A stretch of DNA of 64,000 nucleotides from JAPOUP01 sp965221405 (GCA_965221405.1 CBDCSE010000002.1:372001-436000), one strand, 5' to 3'; shown: positions 17,052-26,137, numbered from the stretch's first letter. Translations and numbers: made by a program. The notes: generated from the sequence alone by a model not told the origin.

Positions 17052-17582
17052 CTAACTGGGATCGGCGGGCGTCTCGAAGCAGTTTCGGCCCAGCACGGGC
17101 AAGGGCTTTCTCCCGAATTCGTTGGCAGTGCCGCTCACGACGTCATTCGTCACAACTTTGCCCTGAGAATTCCTGAACTCACCGACAACCAGCTCCACCA
17201 CATATTTGGTCGAGGGGATCAGGCTGTGGAATGTTATGGTTTGGGGGACCATGTCGGTACCTTGGAATCGCCCCGCGTGGGGATAGGCCCCATGGATGAG
17301 ATCGCCGTCCTCGACCTGGACAACCGTGTCCCCGAAGCTCCGGGCGTCTCGGTCGTTTGCGGCGTACCCGTAACCCCTCACGCCCCAATACAGAGTGGCG
17401 CTGTACCAACCGCTCAGGCGATTCACGGTGACTTCTGGTAAATTTTGGATATCTGCTGTGATAAGCGACTGACGACCGCGAAGCGTGGCCCTGTCGGCCA
17501 GGACATGAGTCACTCTGGGTGAATGAGTCGTTATTGGTGCCGTCACGCCGTCCGGGCAGAACCCTGGTCCAACCTTCCATAA
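17052..17582 (-). CDS. Hypothetical protein, probably 5'-truncated (FN3-like C-terminus)
   Basis: A minus-strand frame with protein-like content: SGWYSATLYWGVRGYGYAAND, DTVVQVEDGDLIHGAYPHAGRF, then TFHSLIPSTKYVVELVVGEF, which resembles the closing strands of fibronectin-III-like domains. No family was recognised. The open frame continues to 17774, but the part beyond about 17582 lies opposite a real CobW segment, so the true 5' end appears to have been lost at the junction. Two conserved-looking Cys occur, one near the break and one at the C-terminus. Probably a gene fragment. Confidence 0.4.
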   Translation of the reverse strand, partial: LWKVGPGFCPDGVTAPITTHSPRVTHVLADRATLRGRQSLITADIQNLPEVTVNRLSGWYSATLYWGVRGYGYAANDRDARSFGDTVVQVEDGDLIHGAYPHAGRFQGTDMVPQTITFHSLIPSTKYVVELVVGEFRNSQGKVVTNDVVSGTANEFGRKPLPVLGRNCFETPADPS

Positions 17583-18023
17583 CGTCTGGTGGAAGCGGAT
17601 GGCCTTGAACGCGTCGAGATGCGCATCCGCAAGATCAATCCCTACGCAAAGATCATCCGTACCACGCACTGCGCGGCCGCGCTTGACGAAATCGTCGGAC
17701 TGAACGCGTTCAGCCTCGACCGCGTCCTGGAAGTCGAGCCCGACTTCCTGACCTCGGATCACGGCCACGATCATGACGATGAGGTCACAAGCGTTTCATT
17801 TGTCTCGGACGCGCCGCCTGATCTTGACAGGTTTCAGGACTGGTTTGGCCAGCTCCTACGGCGGCGCGGTCAGGACATTCTGCGCTCGAAAGGCATCCTG
17901 GACTTCGCCGACCAAGACGACCGCTATGTGTTCCAAGGCGTTCACGTGCTGGTCGGCGATGCGGAGGGCAAGGTTTTGTGGGCACCGTTATCGGCAGGAG
18001 AAAAATATGCGCGGCACGTCTGA
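17583..18023 (+). pseudogene. CobW-family GTPase, C-terminal fragment
   Basis: The frame LVEADGLERVEMRIRKINPYAKIIRTTHC, GLNAFSLDRVLEVEPDFL, HGHDHDDEVTSVSFVSD and RRRGQDILRSKGILDFADQDDRYVFQGVH is the CobW C-terminal region with its His/Asp-rich metal-binding loop. The G domain (Walker A, CxCC metallochaperone motif) is absent: a TAA lies immediately upstream at 17580-17582. The last 15 residues also diverge from the family. CobW/COG0523 proteins are metal-insertion GTPases; this piece cannot function as one. Confidence 0.75.
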
Positions 18024-18222
18024 TCACCCGTCCCAACACGTTGGCAGTCCATAGGGTCAAATTGACCTCACGGGCATCCAGAAAAGATATCGATGAGGAA
18101 ATGACCTTGCCCGGAGATCAAGGCATATTCCGCTGCTTGGCATCGCCTATGTCACGAATCTCAGTCAATGGTACTTTTCACAATACGTGAAACCAACCGC
18201 GCGCGCCCAAACCGCCAACGGT

Positions 18223-18777
18223 TCACCCACCCAACTCCGCCAGTCTAGTCTGCAGGTCGGCCAGCTGCCTCCTGATTTCCTCAAGCTCACCGGTGGAGGG
18301 TTGCGGCGACCCGGACCCGGGCTTCGCCGCAACCTGATTACCGGCCCAAACTCCGGCCATCGCCTTCATGAAAGCCTCCTGCTGCGCTTTCACCGCCTCG
18401 AAACCCGGCACCGCCGCCATTGGATTGAAGTTCTCCATCATCATGGACTGACTTTCGCGCAGCATATCGAAACTGACCGAAAGGAAATGCGGCACAGTTG
18501 AATGAACTCCAGTGGCATAGCTTCGGACAAGGTCAGTCAGCACGTTGACGGGCAGCACGCTGTCACCCTGGCTTTCATGGTCGGCAATGATCTGAAGAAG
18601 ATACTGCTTGGTCAGGTCATCACCGGACTTAAGATCCACAATCTGCACGTCGCGGCCGTACCGGATGAACTGGGCGATGTCGTCCAGCGTCACGTAATCG
18701 CTGGTTTCGGTGTTGTACAGCCTTCGGCTGGCATAACGTTTGATCAGTAACGGCTGCGATTGATCTGCCATGGGCAT
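18223..18777 (-). CDS. phaR: Polyhydroxyalkanoate synthesis repressor PhaR
   Basis: About 184 aa. The N-terminal DNA-binding domain IKRYASRRLYNTETSDYVTL-DDIAQFIRYGRDVQIVD is the PHB accumulation regulator signature, followed by a PHB_acc regulatory segment (TKQYLLQIIADHE) and a Gln/Glu-rich C-terminal helix. PhaR binds PHB and DNA, repressing phaP and itself until polymer accumulates. The start could be the ATG at 18777 or 18771. It is the last gene of the phaC-phaP-phaR set. A CTGC-N3-GCAG site lies upstream of phaP. Confidence 0.92.
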   Translation of the reverse strand: MPMADQSQPLLIKRYASRRLYNTETSDYVTLDDIAQFIRYGRDVQIVDLKSGDDLTKQYLLQIIADHESQGDSVLPVNVLTDLVRSYATGVHSTVPHFLSVSFDMLRESQSMMMENFNPMAAVPGFEAVKAQQEAFMKAMAGVWAGNQVAAKPGSGSPQPSTGELEEIRRQLADLQTRLAELGG

Positions 18778-18970
18778 ACTCCGATCCGGTGGCATACGGG
18801 AATCCTACGACCTTGCAGTTGGGAAAAAAAGGGGAGGCATCGGAGTTTTCCCGGCCCGGCGATTTATGGACCCCGATGAAGATCTGGAAACCCCACTCCG
18901 CAGACACCCTGAAAGGCGCGGTGCGCCATCGCGCACCAAAGAGAGGCAGCAGCGCTGAGGATCCCGAAAC

Positions 18971-19000
18971 CAAAAAAGGGCAGGCGCGTGGCCTGCCCCA
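18971..19000 (-). terminator. Rho-independent terminator after the phasin gene
   Basis: On the minus strand GGCAGGC and GCCTGCC arms with a 5-nt loop are followed by TTTTTT, about 55 bp downstream of the phasin stop. This is a textbook intrinsic terminator and separates phaP transcripts from phaR. Confidence 0.85.
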
Positions 19001-19053
19001 GTTTGCGGCACCGGCAGGAGGAGACACGGTGCCGGGAAGTTCGGTGCGTCGCC

Positions 19054-19506
19054 TTAGTTGGCCACCGCAGTCGCTTTCTTGGCCGCGGCGGTCATTTCCG
19101 CCGTTGCCTTCTTGACGGCGGCGGTGGCGTCTTCCGACACGTCCTTGCCGGCGGCCAGAATGAGCTCAACCGTTTCCATCTGGACTTTCTTCGCGATCTC
19201 GGCGAAAGCGGACATCGACTCGGCGGCGATTTCGGCCTGCGCCGACGCGAGGTCGGTCATGGCTTTGGTGTAGTCAGCCGGATCATCCTTGACCTTGGTG
19301 AACTCAGCCACCTTCGCGAGGGTCTGTTTCGTCCACTTTGAAGATACCTCAGCCGAATTCTCAGCAGCTTCCACAGCTACTTTCGACATCTTCTCGCCCA
19401 GTGTGGCCTGTGTCTTGATGACATCCTGCACCGCGGTCATGTCGACCGGGAACACACCCAGCATGTCCTTCATGAGCTTCGTATAGTCCTGTGCGTTGAC
19501 AGCCAT
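19054..19506 (-). CDS. phaP: Phasin family protein
   Basis: A 150-aa granule-coating protein. It begins MAVNAQDYTKLMKDMLGVFPVD and consists of amphipathic helices with phasin features (AVEAAENSAEVSSKWTKQTLAKVAEF, YTKAMTDLASAQAEIAAESMSAFAEIAKKVQ) and an Ala/Lys-rich tail (AAVKKATAEMTAAAKKATA). GGAG precedes the ATG at 19506. Phasins limit PHB granule size and stabilise the surface. Promoter elements and a PhaR-type operator lie about 65 bp upstream, and an intrinsic terminator follows. Confidence 0.88.
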   Translation of the reverse strand: MAVNAQDYTKLMKDMLGVFPVDMTAVQDVIKTQATLGEKMSKVAVEAAENSAEVSSKWTKQTLAKVAEFTKVKDDPADYTKAMTDLASAQAEIAAESMSAFAEIAKKVQMETVELILAAGKDVSEDATAAVKKATAEMTAAAKKATAVAN

Positions 19507-19562
19507 TTCAGAATCTCCATCGGTTAGGCAGCGCATGAGTACGCTTCTGCATCTGCCATCCA

Positions 19563-19589
19563 TATTTATGCTGCGCTGCAGCAATTCAA
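19563..19589 (-). promoter_or_regulatory. Candidate phaP promoter with embedded PhaR operator
   Basis: On the minus strand a TTGAAT -35 (19584-19589) and TAAATA -10 (19563-19568) are 15 bp apart. Between them lies CTGCAGCGCAG (19571-19581), an exact CTGC-N3-GCAG. Paracoccus PhaR is known to bind CTGC-N3/4-GCAG type sites. An operator in the promoter spacer would block polymerase directly. Promoter spacing is short, so the hexamers are tentative; the operator match is exact. Confidence 0.55.
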
Positions 19590-19617
19590 GGGATATTTTG
19601 CCGCACCGCAGAAAATT

Positions 19618-21429
19618 TTATCCGAGAGCCGTCGTTTCCCGCGCCTTCTCCGAAAAAACGTAGGTTCCCGGAGCCAGGGCGAGAACGGGGTGCTCCGCAT
19701 CACCCAACCGCCGCGCGGGAATCCGTTCGCCGGATTGCATGGCGAGCCATTCACCCCATCGCGGCCACCAACTGCCGTCATGACGCTCCGCCAGCTCTTG
19801 CCAGGCTGCTGGCTCCAGTCCGAGATCATCATTGACGAAGTGTCCGTATTTCCTCTTCGCCGGTGGGTTAATGATGCCCGCGATATGCCCTGATTCGGAC
19901 AGGATGAAGGTTTTCGACTCCGACCCCATCCTTGAGATCCCGGTGAAACTGGAAGTCCAGGCGGCGATGTGATCGGTTTCGCAGGCTATGGCGCAGAGCG
20001 GCACACGGACGTCGTGCACGCTGAGCCTCTCTCCAAGTATCTCCAGACTACCGTCGGAGAACCTGTTCTCCTGGCAGAGCCAGCGTAGGTACTCAACAGC
20101 CATCCTTCCCGAAAGGTTGGTACCATCTCCATTCCAGAACAGCAGGTCAAAGGTCGGTGGCGGCTCACCCAACATGTAACTACGAACCGCGGGCCCGTAG
20201 ACGAGATCGTTTGCCCTGAGGAACGAAAACGTCCTCGCCATGAAAAAACTATCGAGGACACCATTGCGCTCGCATTCAGCCTCGATGGCGTCAACGAAAT
20301 CATCGGTCAGGAACGGGGTGAACTCACCTTTGTCCGAGAAGTCAGTCAGCGTCGTGAAGAAAGTCGCGGATCTGACCGGGTTGTCCCTTTTCCTGTTCAG
20401 GTAGGAAAGCGTAACCGCGAGGGCCGTTCCGCCGATGCAGTAGCCTACAGCGTTGACCTGCCGCTCGCCGGTGATGCAGCGAACCTGTTCCACTGCTGTC
20501 AGATAACCCTCCTCGATATATGTGTCGATGCCGACATCGGCATAGGATTCGTCAGGATCTTTCCAGCTGACCACGAACAATGTGAAACCTTGGTCGAGGA
20601 TCCAGCGAACCAGCGAATTGTCTGGCCTGAGATCCATGATGTAGAATTTATTGATCCAGGGCGGAAACACGACCAGCGGCACCTTGTGCACGGTTTCGGT
20701 TGTCGGCGTGTACTGAATGAGTTCGAACATCCGGTTACGGTAGATCACGGCACCTTCGGTCGTCGCGATGTTGCCGCCGACGGTGAACGCATCCCTGTCG
20801 GCCAATGTCACCAGCAGACCGTCCTTACTGGATTCCATGTCACGCACGAGATTCTCAAGACCGTCGACCAATGACTGGCCTTCGGTCTCAACCGCTCTCG
20901 ACAGGGCCTCCGGATTTGTCGCCAGAAAATTTGTCGGAGCGAACATATCGATTATCTGACCCGCGAAGAACTCCACCCTGCGACGTTCCGTGTCGTCAAG
21001 ACCTTCCAACCCTTCAAGCGACGCCCTGACCGCTTCCGCGTTAAGCAGATATTGCTGGCGGACGAAGGAAAAATAGGGATGCGCACTCCACATCTCACCG
21101 GCAAAACGGCGGTCACCCGTCGCGTCGTCGACGTCTTTCGAGGTTCTACCCGTCGCAAGCGCCTTCTGCACCTCGACGTAATGCTCCAGCGTCTTGCCCC
21201 AGTAACCGACCTGGCGCTCCATGATCCCGGCGGGGTCGGCCATCATCTGGGCCCACCAGGCTCCGGCGGCCCTGAAATAAAGATCCATACCAGGGCCTTG
21301 CAGGTCGGGGCTTACCCGCCGCCTGCTTGCGAGCGCGGTGACCATGCGCTGGGACAGCTCCTCGATTCGGGAAAGATTCGCCTGAAGCCTGTCAATATTT
21401 CGCCCTGAAGCGCCATCATCTGTTGTCAT
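19618..21429 (-). CDS. phaC: Class I poly(3-hydroxyalkanoate) polymerase PhaC
   Basis: A 603-aa PHB synthase. The N-terminal PhaC domain (GMDLYFRAAGAWWAQMMADPAGIMERQVGYW) leads into an alpha/beta hydrolase core: PLVVFPPWINKFYIMDLRPDNSLVRWILDQGFTLFVVSWKDPD, then the lipase-like box GYCIGGTAL with the catalytic Cys. The Asp of CETDHIAAW and the His of SGHIAGIINPP complete the triad. It polymerises 3-hydroxyacyl-CoA at the granule surface. The ATG at 21429 gives the usual N-terminus. It is divergent from phaZ and upstream of phaP and phaR, the Rhodobacterales arrangement. Confidence 0.96.
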   Translation of the reverse strand: MTTDDGASGRNIDRLQANLSRIEELSQRMVTALASRRRVSPDLQGPGMDLYFRAAGAWWAQMMADPAGIMERQVGYWGKTLEHYVEVQKALATGRTSKDVDDATGDRRFAGEMWSAHPYFSFVRQQYLLNAEAVRASLEGLEGLDDTERRRVEFFAGQIIDMFAPTNFLATNPEALSRAVETEGQSLVDGLENLVRDMESSKDGLLVTLADRDAFTVGGNIATTEGAVIYRNRMFELIQYTPTTETVHKVPLVVFPPWINKFYIMDLRPDNSLVRWILDQGFTLFVVSWKDPDESYADVGIDTYIEEGYLTAVEQVRCITGERQVNAVGYCIGGTALAVTLSYLNRKRDNPVRSATFFTTLTDFSDKGEFTPFLTDDFVDAIEAECERNGVLDSFFMARTFSFLRANDLVYGPAVRSYMLGEPPPTFDLLFWNGDGTNLSGRMAVEYLRWLCQENRFSDGSLEILGERLSVHDVRVPLCAIACETDHIAAWTSSFTGISRMGSESKTFILSESGHIAGIINPPAKRKYGHFVNDDLGLEPAAWQELAERHDGSWWPRWGEWLAMQSGERIPARRLGDAEHPVLALAPGTYVFSEKARETTALG

Positions 21430-21448
21430 CGCCAAGAATCCGTCTATT

Positions 21449-21460
21449 TTGCAAGTGCAG
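21449..21460. promoter_or_regulatory. Near-match PhaR operator in the phaC-phaZ divergent region
   Basis: TTGCAAGTGCAG differs from CTGC-N4-GCAG by one base and lies midway between the divergent phaC (21429) and phaZ (21529) starts. It could let PhaR influence both directions. Assigned by motif only. Confidence 0.35.
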
Positions 21461-21528
21461 CATAATGCGTATTGCCCGCACGGCAAACGTGGCATTTAAC
21501 ATGCGCGGAACAGCAAAAGGCAGTGCAC

Positions 21529-22908
21529 ATGCGGTACATGGCAACCTACGACTTTATGGAGACGGTTCGCAACACGAACCAATGGCTCGGTGCGACCGCG
21601 CTGGCCGCCGGATCATATCCCGTGACGAGGATGTTCGCCCATCCGGTCTTTCCGCTCATCTCGGCCTGGGGTGAGGTTACCGAGCGCGCTTTCTCCCGCA
21701 TCGTCTCAAAACCCGACTGGGGAATTCGCGCGATCACATGTGAGGACGGACGCGACCATCTGGTTGACATCGTCACCGTGGTCGAAAAACCTTTCGGAGA
21801 TCTCATCCATTTCCGTGTCCAGGAACGCTCACCGCAGCCGCGCCGGATCGTCCTGATCGCGCCTATGTCGGGTCATTACGCGACGCTACTGCGCTCGACA
21901 GTCAAAAGCCTGATCGCGAACTGCGAGGTCTATGTTACGGACTGGCACAACGCACGTGACATTCCGGCTTCGGTCGGCAAATTCGACATTGAGGACCAGA
22001 CGCTTTACCTCATCGACTTCATGCGCACACTGGGTCCAGACACCCATGTCATCGCCGTCTGCCAGCCCGCTCCGCTGGCGCTCGCGGCGACCGCGTTCCT
22101 TGCCGAGCACGATCCAGAGGCGCAACCGCGCACACTCACCCTGATCGGAGGACCGGTCGACCCCGACGCGGCCCCTACGGAAGTCACCGATTTCGGGCGA
22201 CGCATGACGATGGGCCAACTGGAGGAACTTGCCATCCAGAGGGTGGGACTCAAGCACGCTGGTGCCGGTCGCATGGTCTATCCGGGAATGCTGCAGCTGG
22301 CAGGCTTCATTTCGATGAATGCGGAGAGCCATGCGAAAGCCTTCACGGAGCAGATTCTTCGTGTCGCGAAAGGAGAGGCCAGCGACCACGACCGGCACAA
22401 CCGGTTCTATGACGAGTATCTGGCCGTGATGGACATGACGGCGGAATTCTATCTCTCGACCGTCAAACGTATTTTCAAGTCACGCGAGATCGCCCGCAAC
22501 AGCTTCACGGTCAGAGGTGCCCCCATCGACCTTGGCAGGATAACCGACGTGGCGGTCAAGGTGGTTGAAGGCGAAGACGATGATATCAGCGCTCCCGGGC
22601 AATGCCATGCGGCACTCAAGCTATTAACCGGCCTTCCGCCCGAAAGGAAGGCGAGCCACCTTGAACCAGGTGCCGGTCATTACGGGATATTCGCTGGCAG
22701 GTCATGGCGTGAGAACATCCGTCCGCTTGTCCTCGGTTTCATCGACGGCAACTCAGCTCCCGCATCGGACGAAGCCACGAAGGGGCGACCGGCCAGGTCG
22801 ATGAAGCCCGCGACCCGTAAGGCACCTCAGGTCCGGCGGCAGCGTGACGGTTCCCGAAACCGCCGTGCCAATGCACGTATGAGCAACCCTCCACGCCAGG
22901 ACACATAG
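21529..22908 (+). CDS. phaZ: Intracellular PHB depolymerase PhaZ
   Basis: A 459-aa intracellular depolymerase that mobilises amorphous PHB granules. The core includes RIVLIAPMSGHYATLLRSTVKSL, CEVYVTDWHNARDIP, and AVCQPAPLALAATAF, where Cys replaces the usual Ser nucleophile as in other i-PHB depolymerases. Later YGIFAGRSWRENIRPLVLGFI carries the His region. The C-terminal 50 residues are Arg/Lys-rich and disordered-looking (RSMKPATRKAPQVRRQRDGSRNRR, split by few acidic residues), possibly for granule or nucleoid contact. An ATG 9 bp downstream is an alternative start. Confidence 0.93.
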   Translation: MRYMATYDFMETVRNTNQWLGATALAAGSYPVTRMFAHPVFPLISAWGEVTERAFSRIVSKPDWGIRAITCEDGRDHLVDIVTVVEKPFGDLIHFRVQERSPQPRRIVLIAPMSGHYATLLRSTVKSLIANCEVYVTDWHNARDIPASVGKFDIEDQTLYLIDFMRTLGPDTHVIAVCQPAPLALAATAFLAEHDPEAQPRTLTLIGGPVDPDAAPTEVTDFGRRMTMGQLEELAIQRVGLKHAGAGRMVYPGMLQLAGFISMNAESHAKAFTEQILRVAKGEASDHDRHNRFYDEYLAVMDMTAEFYLSTVKRIFKSREIARNSFTVRGAPIDLGRITDVAVKVVEGEDDDISAPGQCHAALKLLTGLPPERKASHLEPGAGHYGIFAGRSWRENIRPLVLGFIDGNSAPASDEATKGRPARSMKPATRKAPQVRRQRDGSRNRRANARMSNPPRQDT

Positions 22909-23225
22909 CAATGCGCCGCCTCACAGTTCTTCAGCATGAACTTCCCGTTGCCGACACCAAGCGGCTCAAACCCCGCAGAGGTTCATGTAAGGAGCGTAAC
23001 GTGAAACCGTCCGAAAGTCTCTTTCCGGCTCGGTCTGAGTCCCATGTAACGATGGCAGATGGCACCCACCGAACTCGCGGACGGTGAAGTGCGTCCTGCC
23101 CGTTTATGGCGAAGTGTCTTGGTGCCCACGCATCTGCGTGGGGCAGTACCGATCCGGCGGACTGACGGCATCTGCCGTGTATGCATACGGCTCGTGATCG
23201 GGTGCGCATCGCCCTGAAACGAGCT
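22909..23225. other. Intergenic stretch, no gene recognised
   Basis: A 317-bp spacer between phaZ and the SDR gene. It contains a perfect 8-bp hairpin (CCCACGCA/TGCGTGGG, 23125-23142) without a T-run. Short frames here have no recognisable content. Confidence 0.5.
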
Positions 23226-23981
23226 TCAATGGGCCGTCCAACCCCCATCGACCAGAATTGAGCTACCCGTCACCATCGCCGATGCGTCCGATGCGAGGAA
23301 TAGCACCGCCCCCATTACGTCCTCGACTTCAGCGATGCGTCCAAGCTTGATCATTGACATGATCCAGTCACGCTTCTTCGGATCATCCAGAGTGGCCTCA
23401 CTCAGAGGAGTCCGGATGAATGTCGGGCAAACCGTGTTCACACGTATTCCGCGCTCACCCCATTCGATCGCCATGGCCTTGGTGAACCCTTCAACACCAT
23501 GCTTGGTCCCACAGTAAACCGTGCGCTCGACACCGCCGATATGCCCCATCTGGCTTGATATCTGGATGATCGAACCGCCTTGTTTCATATGCATCGCCGC
23601 TTCCCGCGCAAGAAAATAGGCAGCGCGGAAATTGACGGCGGTAACGGTATCGAAATCCTCCGGTCCGGTGTCCAGTGCAAGTGAATGACGGGCGACACCG
23701 GCGGAATTGACGACAATCCCGAATGGTCCGTGATCGGCAAACAGGGCGCACATGGCGTTGAGGTCCGTCATATCCAAAACGACACCGCGCGCATCGAGAC
23801 CAGCCTCGCGCATCGCGCCCTCCGCCATCTCCAGTCCGTCCCGACCGCGCGCCGCGAGGACTACCTTGGCGCCGGCCTCCGCCAACGCCACGGCGCAACC
23901 AAGACCAATTCCGCGCGAACCTCCGGTGACGAGGGCACGCCGACCATCAAGGCGAAATGATGGTGTTCTTGGCAGTTTCAT
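23226..23981 (-). CDS. SDR-family oxidoreductase
   Basis: A 251-aa classical short-chain dehydrogenase. The cofactor motif ALVTGGSRGIGLG, NSAGVA, the catalytic Ser in IIQISSQMGHI and the YCGTK catalytic pair are all present, ending in SSILVDGGWTAH. It probably oxidises or reduces a secondary alcohol or 3-oxo compound using NAD(P)H. Its ATG overlaps the stop of the upstream M15-like gene by four bases (ATGA). Substrate unknown. Confidence 0.88.
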   Translation of the reverse strand: MKLPRTPSFRLDGRRALVTGGSRGIGLGCAVALAEAGAKVVLAARGRDGLEMAEGAMREAGLDARGVVLDMTDLNAMCALFADHGPFGIVVNSAGVARHSLALDTGPEDFDTVTAVNFRAAYFLAREAAMHMKQGGSIIQISSQMGHIGGVERTVYCGTKHGVEGFTKAMAIEWGERGIRVNTVCPTFIRTPLSEATLDDPKKRDWIMSMIKLGRIAEVEDVMGAVLFLASDASAMVTGSSILVDGGWTAH

Positions 23982-24630
23982 GGCCGTTCTCCGGGAATGC
24001 TGGGATAGTTCATTCCGCGAAACCGCGGAAAATCGGCATAGCGTTCCGTCCACCCGGGATCCGGTGTCATTCCCGGTGCGGCGAGAGCGCCTCGGGGATG
24101 GATATGGCTCATGATGCGGCGCTCGCGATCCGCACTCCGCCAGGACAGGTTGAATGCGTTTCCCGGGAAAAACCGAACCACCGCCCGAAATCGAGGTGAT
24201 CGTAAAGCCACCACGCCAGATTCCGCCAGTCCCGGCCATCCCTATACTGCGGAGCAAACCAGGGGACGCCAACCGTAACACGGGCCTTACGACCCCTGGA
24301 ATCACATCGGCCCCAGATGTGATTGGCGTGGCTCGCCTCGCTCCGTGCGCATTTCTGCGACTCAGCATATGTCGCTCCGGACCGGTTCAGTTCCGGACTG
24401 CGATAACCGGAACGGATGTCAAGCTGTCCGAACATTTCGACCAGTGGCTCAAGCAGCCAAACGGCGAACTGCCTATCTACATCGAGAGCGCGTTCGGGCC
24501 AGACGGGAAAATTCCGGAGACCGTGAACGTTCGCTATCTCGCCTGTCATAAAGTTACGCATCTCGAAGTGACGTGACAGGCGCTTCCTTCCAAGCTCTTC
24601 GAGTGCCACGCGGCTTCCCGGACGTCTCAC
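23978..24630 (-). pseudogene. Peptidase M15-like protein, frameshifted
   Basis: The 5' part (from GTG at 24630) reads LSRHFEMRNFMTGEIA, QLDIRSGYRSPELN, ANHIWGRCDSRG, VTVGVPWFAPQYRDGRDWRNLAWWLYDHLDF, resembling M15/D-Ala-D-Ala-peptidase-like proteins. Near 24162-24180 the expected continuation (RFFPGNAFNLSWRSADRERRIMSHI) sits in another frame, which ends at 23978 exactly overlapping the SDR start. The upstream end also overlaps the VOC gene stop in GTGA. Both couplings support one original gene broken by a single-base slip near GGTTTTTCCC. Without the shift, translation ends at 24109 with a foreign tail. It could be a sequencing error. Confidence 0.6.
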
Positions 24631-25058
24631 GCCACCCCGTTCCACTGAAACTCCCCATCGGGCCCGAGCGGTGAGAATGGATTATGCGCAATCTCCCAGA
24701 CATGACCGTCCGGATCGGCGAAATACGCGATATGTCCACCCCAGAATATGTCGTGCGGCTCCTTGATACCCCGGCCCCCTGCCTTCAGCGCGGACAGGTA
24801 GACCAGCGTCACTTCCTCTTTCGTGGCCACGTTGTGAGCGAGTGTAATGCCGGAAAAACCCGAGATGTCCGAAACCTTGATTCCCATGTCTCTTGCGAGC
24901 GCGTCTCTGCAATAGAGACCCAGCGTCTGACCGATAAGGTCGAACGCGACAACTCCGTCGGGACTTTCCACCCTTTTCCAACCCAAAGCCTCGTAAAATG
25001 CCGCCGACAGATCCAGGTCAGAGACAGCGAGTGTTATCAGGCTAACGCGCTGTTGCAT
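24627..25058 (-). CDS. VOC-family (glyoxalase/bleomycin-resistance) protein
   Basis: A 143-aa vicinal-oxygen-chelate protein with paired beta-alpha-beta-beta-beta modules: LITLAVSDLDLSAAFYEALGWKRVESPDGVVAFDLIGQTLGLY, then GGHIAYFADPDGHVWEIAHNPF. The His and Glu positions could bind a metal. It is the second gene of a minus-strand operon (alpha/beta hydrolase, VOC, M15-like, SDR). Substrate unknown. Confidence 0.85.
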   Translation of the reverse strand: MQQRVSLITLAVSDLDLSAAFYEALGWKRVESPDGVVAFDLIGQTLGLYCRDALARDMGIKVSDISGFSGITLAHNVATKEEVTLVYLSALKAGGRGIKEPHDIFWGGHIAYFADPDGHVWEIAHNPFSPLGPDGEFQWNGVA

Positions 25059-25204
25059 GGCTGCCCTCCCCGCCTGTCAGTTCGGTGGAGAATCCATAGT
25101 ACCACATAAAGACCAATCCATTGTCCACAAACCGTGCGCCGGAGGCTTCGTCCGATGCCCATAATTTGCCTGGGAGCGCCATGGCGCCGTCCCGCCCCCC
25201 GCAA

Positions 25205-26050
25205 CTACCCATCATGGAGTCCAAGCACATCCTCAACGTTCGCTTCGATAAGCCTGAGGCAGTCCTCCGTCGAAAACCGGTGGTCAGCGTCTTTCACCAG
25301 TGTCAGGCGGATGTCGTCACCGTCAGCGTGTGCCAATAACCGCATAGCGACGGAAATGTCCACATCCGTATCGGCGGTGCCTTGCAGCAGGCGAACGGGG
25401 AACGGAAGGATAAGCGGCTTCCGGAGCACCAAGTTGTCGCGCCCATCCAAGATCAGCCTTCGGGTGACGACATATGGTTCGTCCGAATAATCATTTGCAA
25501 GCGCGATCTTACCCTGTCGCTTAAGCGCATGTCGCTGCTCTTCCGAGAACCCCGCCCAAATTGAGTCCTCCGTGAAATCCGGTGCGGCGGCGATTCCCAC
25601 GAATCCCCGAATCCTTGCAGACATATTTGACCGGGCGGCCAGATTCAACGCGATCCAGCCACCCATGGACGAGCCTACGAGGACAGCCTCGTTCCCCGCC
25701 AGCTTCGACACTACCGCAACGGCATCTTCGGTCCAGTCACCGATACAGCCATCCTCGAAAGCGCCCGAGCTCCGTCCATGCCCGGAATAATCGAACCGTA
25801 GGTAGGCACGGCCACACTTGCTGGCCCAGCGTTCCAGATATACCGCCTTTGTTCCGTACATATCGGACCGAAGTCCGCCGAGAAAGACTACACACGGTCC
25901 CCTGCCATCCGTTCGGTGGTAGGCGACACGGGACCCATGCGGAGTTTCCAGAACGCCTGGCTCAGGCACGGATACCTCCCCCAAATTCGAACCCGAGAAC
26001 TCCCACATCGACGGATACGGCGAAAGCCCCACCATAAAATCTGTTGACAA
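25205..26050 (-). CDS. Alpha/beta hydrolase
   Basis: A 281-aa serine hydrolase. It has an oxyanion region VVFLGGLRSDMYGTKA, AYLRFDYSGHGRSSG, the nucleophile elbow VGSSMGGWIAL, an acid in LLQGTADTDVDISVA and the His in VKDADHRFS. The usual length and order fit a soluble esterase/thioesterase-like enzyme. Starts at residues 6 or 15 are also possible. It is divergent from thrS across 87 bp and probably begins the operon that continues with VOC. Confidence 0.87.
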   Translation of the reverse strand: MSTDFMVGLSPYPSMWEFSGSNLGEVSVPEPGVLETPHGSRVAYHRTDGRGPCVVFLGGLRSDMYGTKAVYLERWASKCGRAYLRFDYSGHGRSSGAFEDGCIGDWTEDAVAVVSKLAGNEAVLVGSSMGGWIALNLAARSNMSARIRGFVGIAAAPDFTEDSIWAGFSEEQRHALKRQGKIALANDYSDEPYVVTRRLILDGRDNLVLRKPLILPFPVRLLQGTADTDVDISVAMRLLAHADGDDIRLTLVKDADHRFSTEDCLRLIEANVEDVLGLHDG

Positions 26051-26137
26051 AGTCAGGCACGGCCATCATTTAGCCTAACCCAAAACATACCCGCAACCGG
26101 GCGTTTCGTGGGCGCCGAACCGACGAGGAAATTCATT

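Noticed and set aside
25042..25236. Small minus-strand frame between VOC and the hydrolase
   Set aside because: It overlaps both genes in another frame and has no recognisable content.
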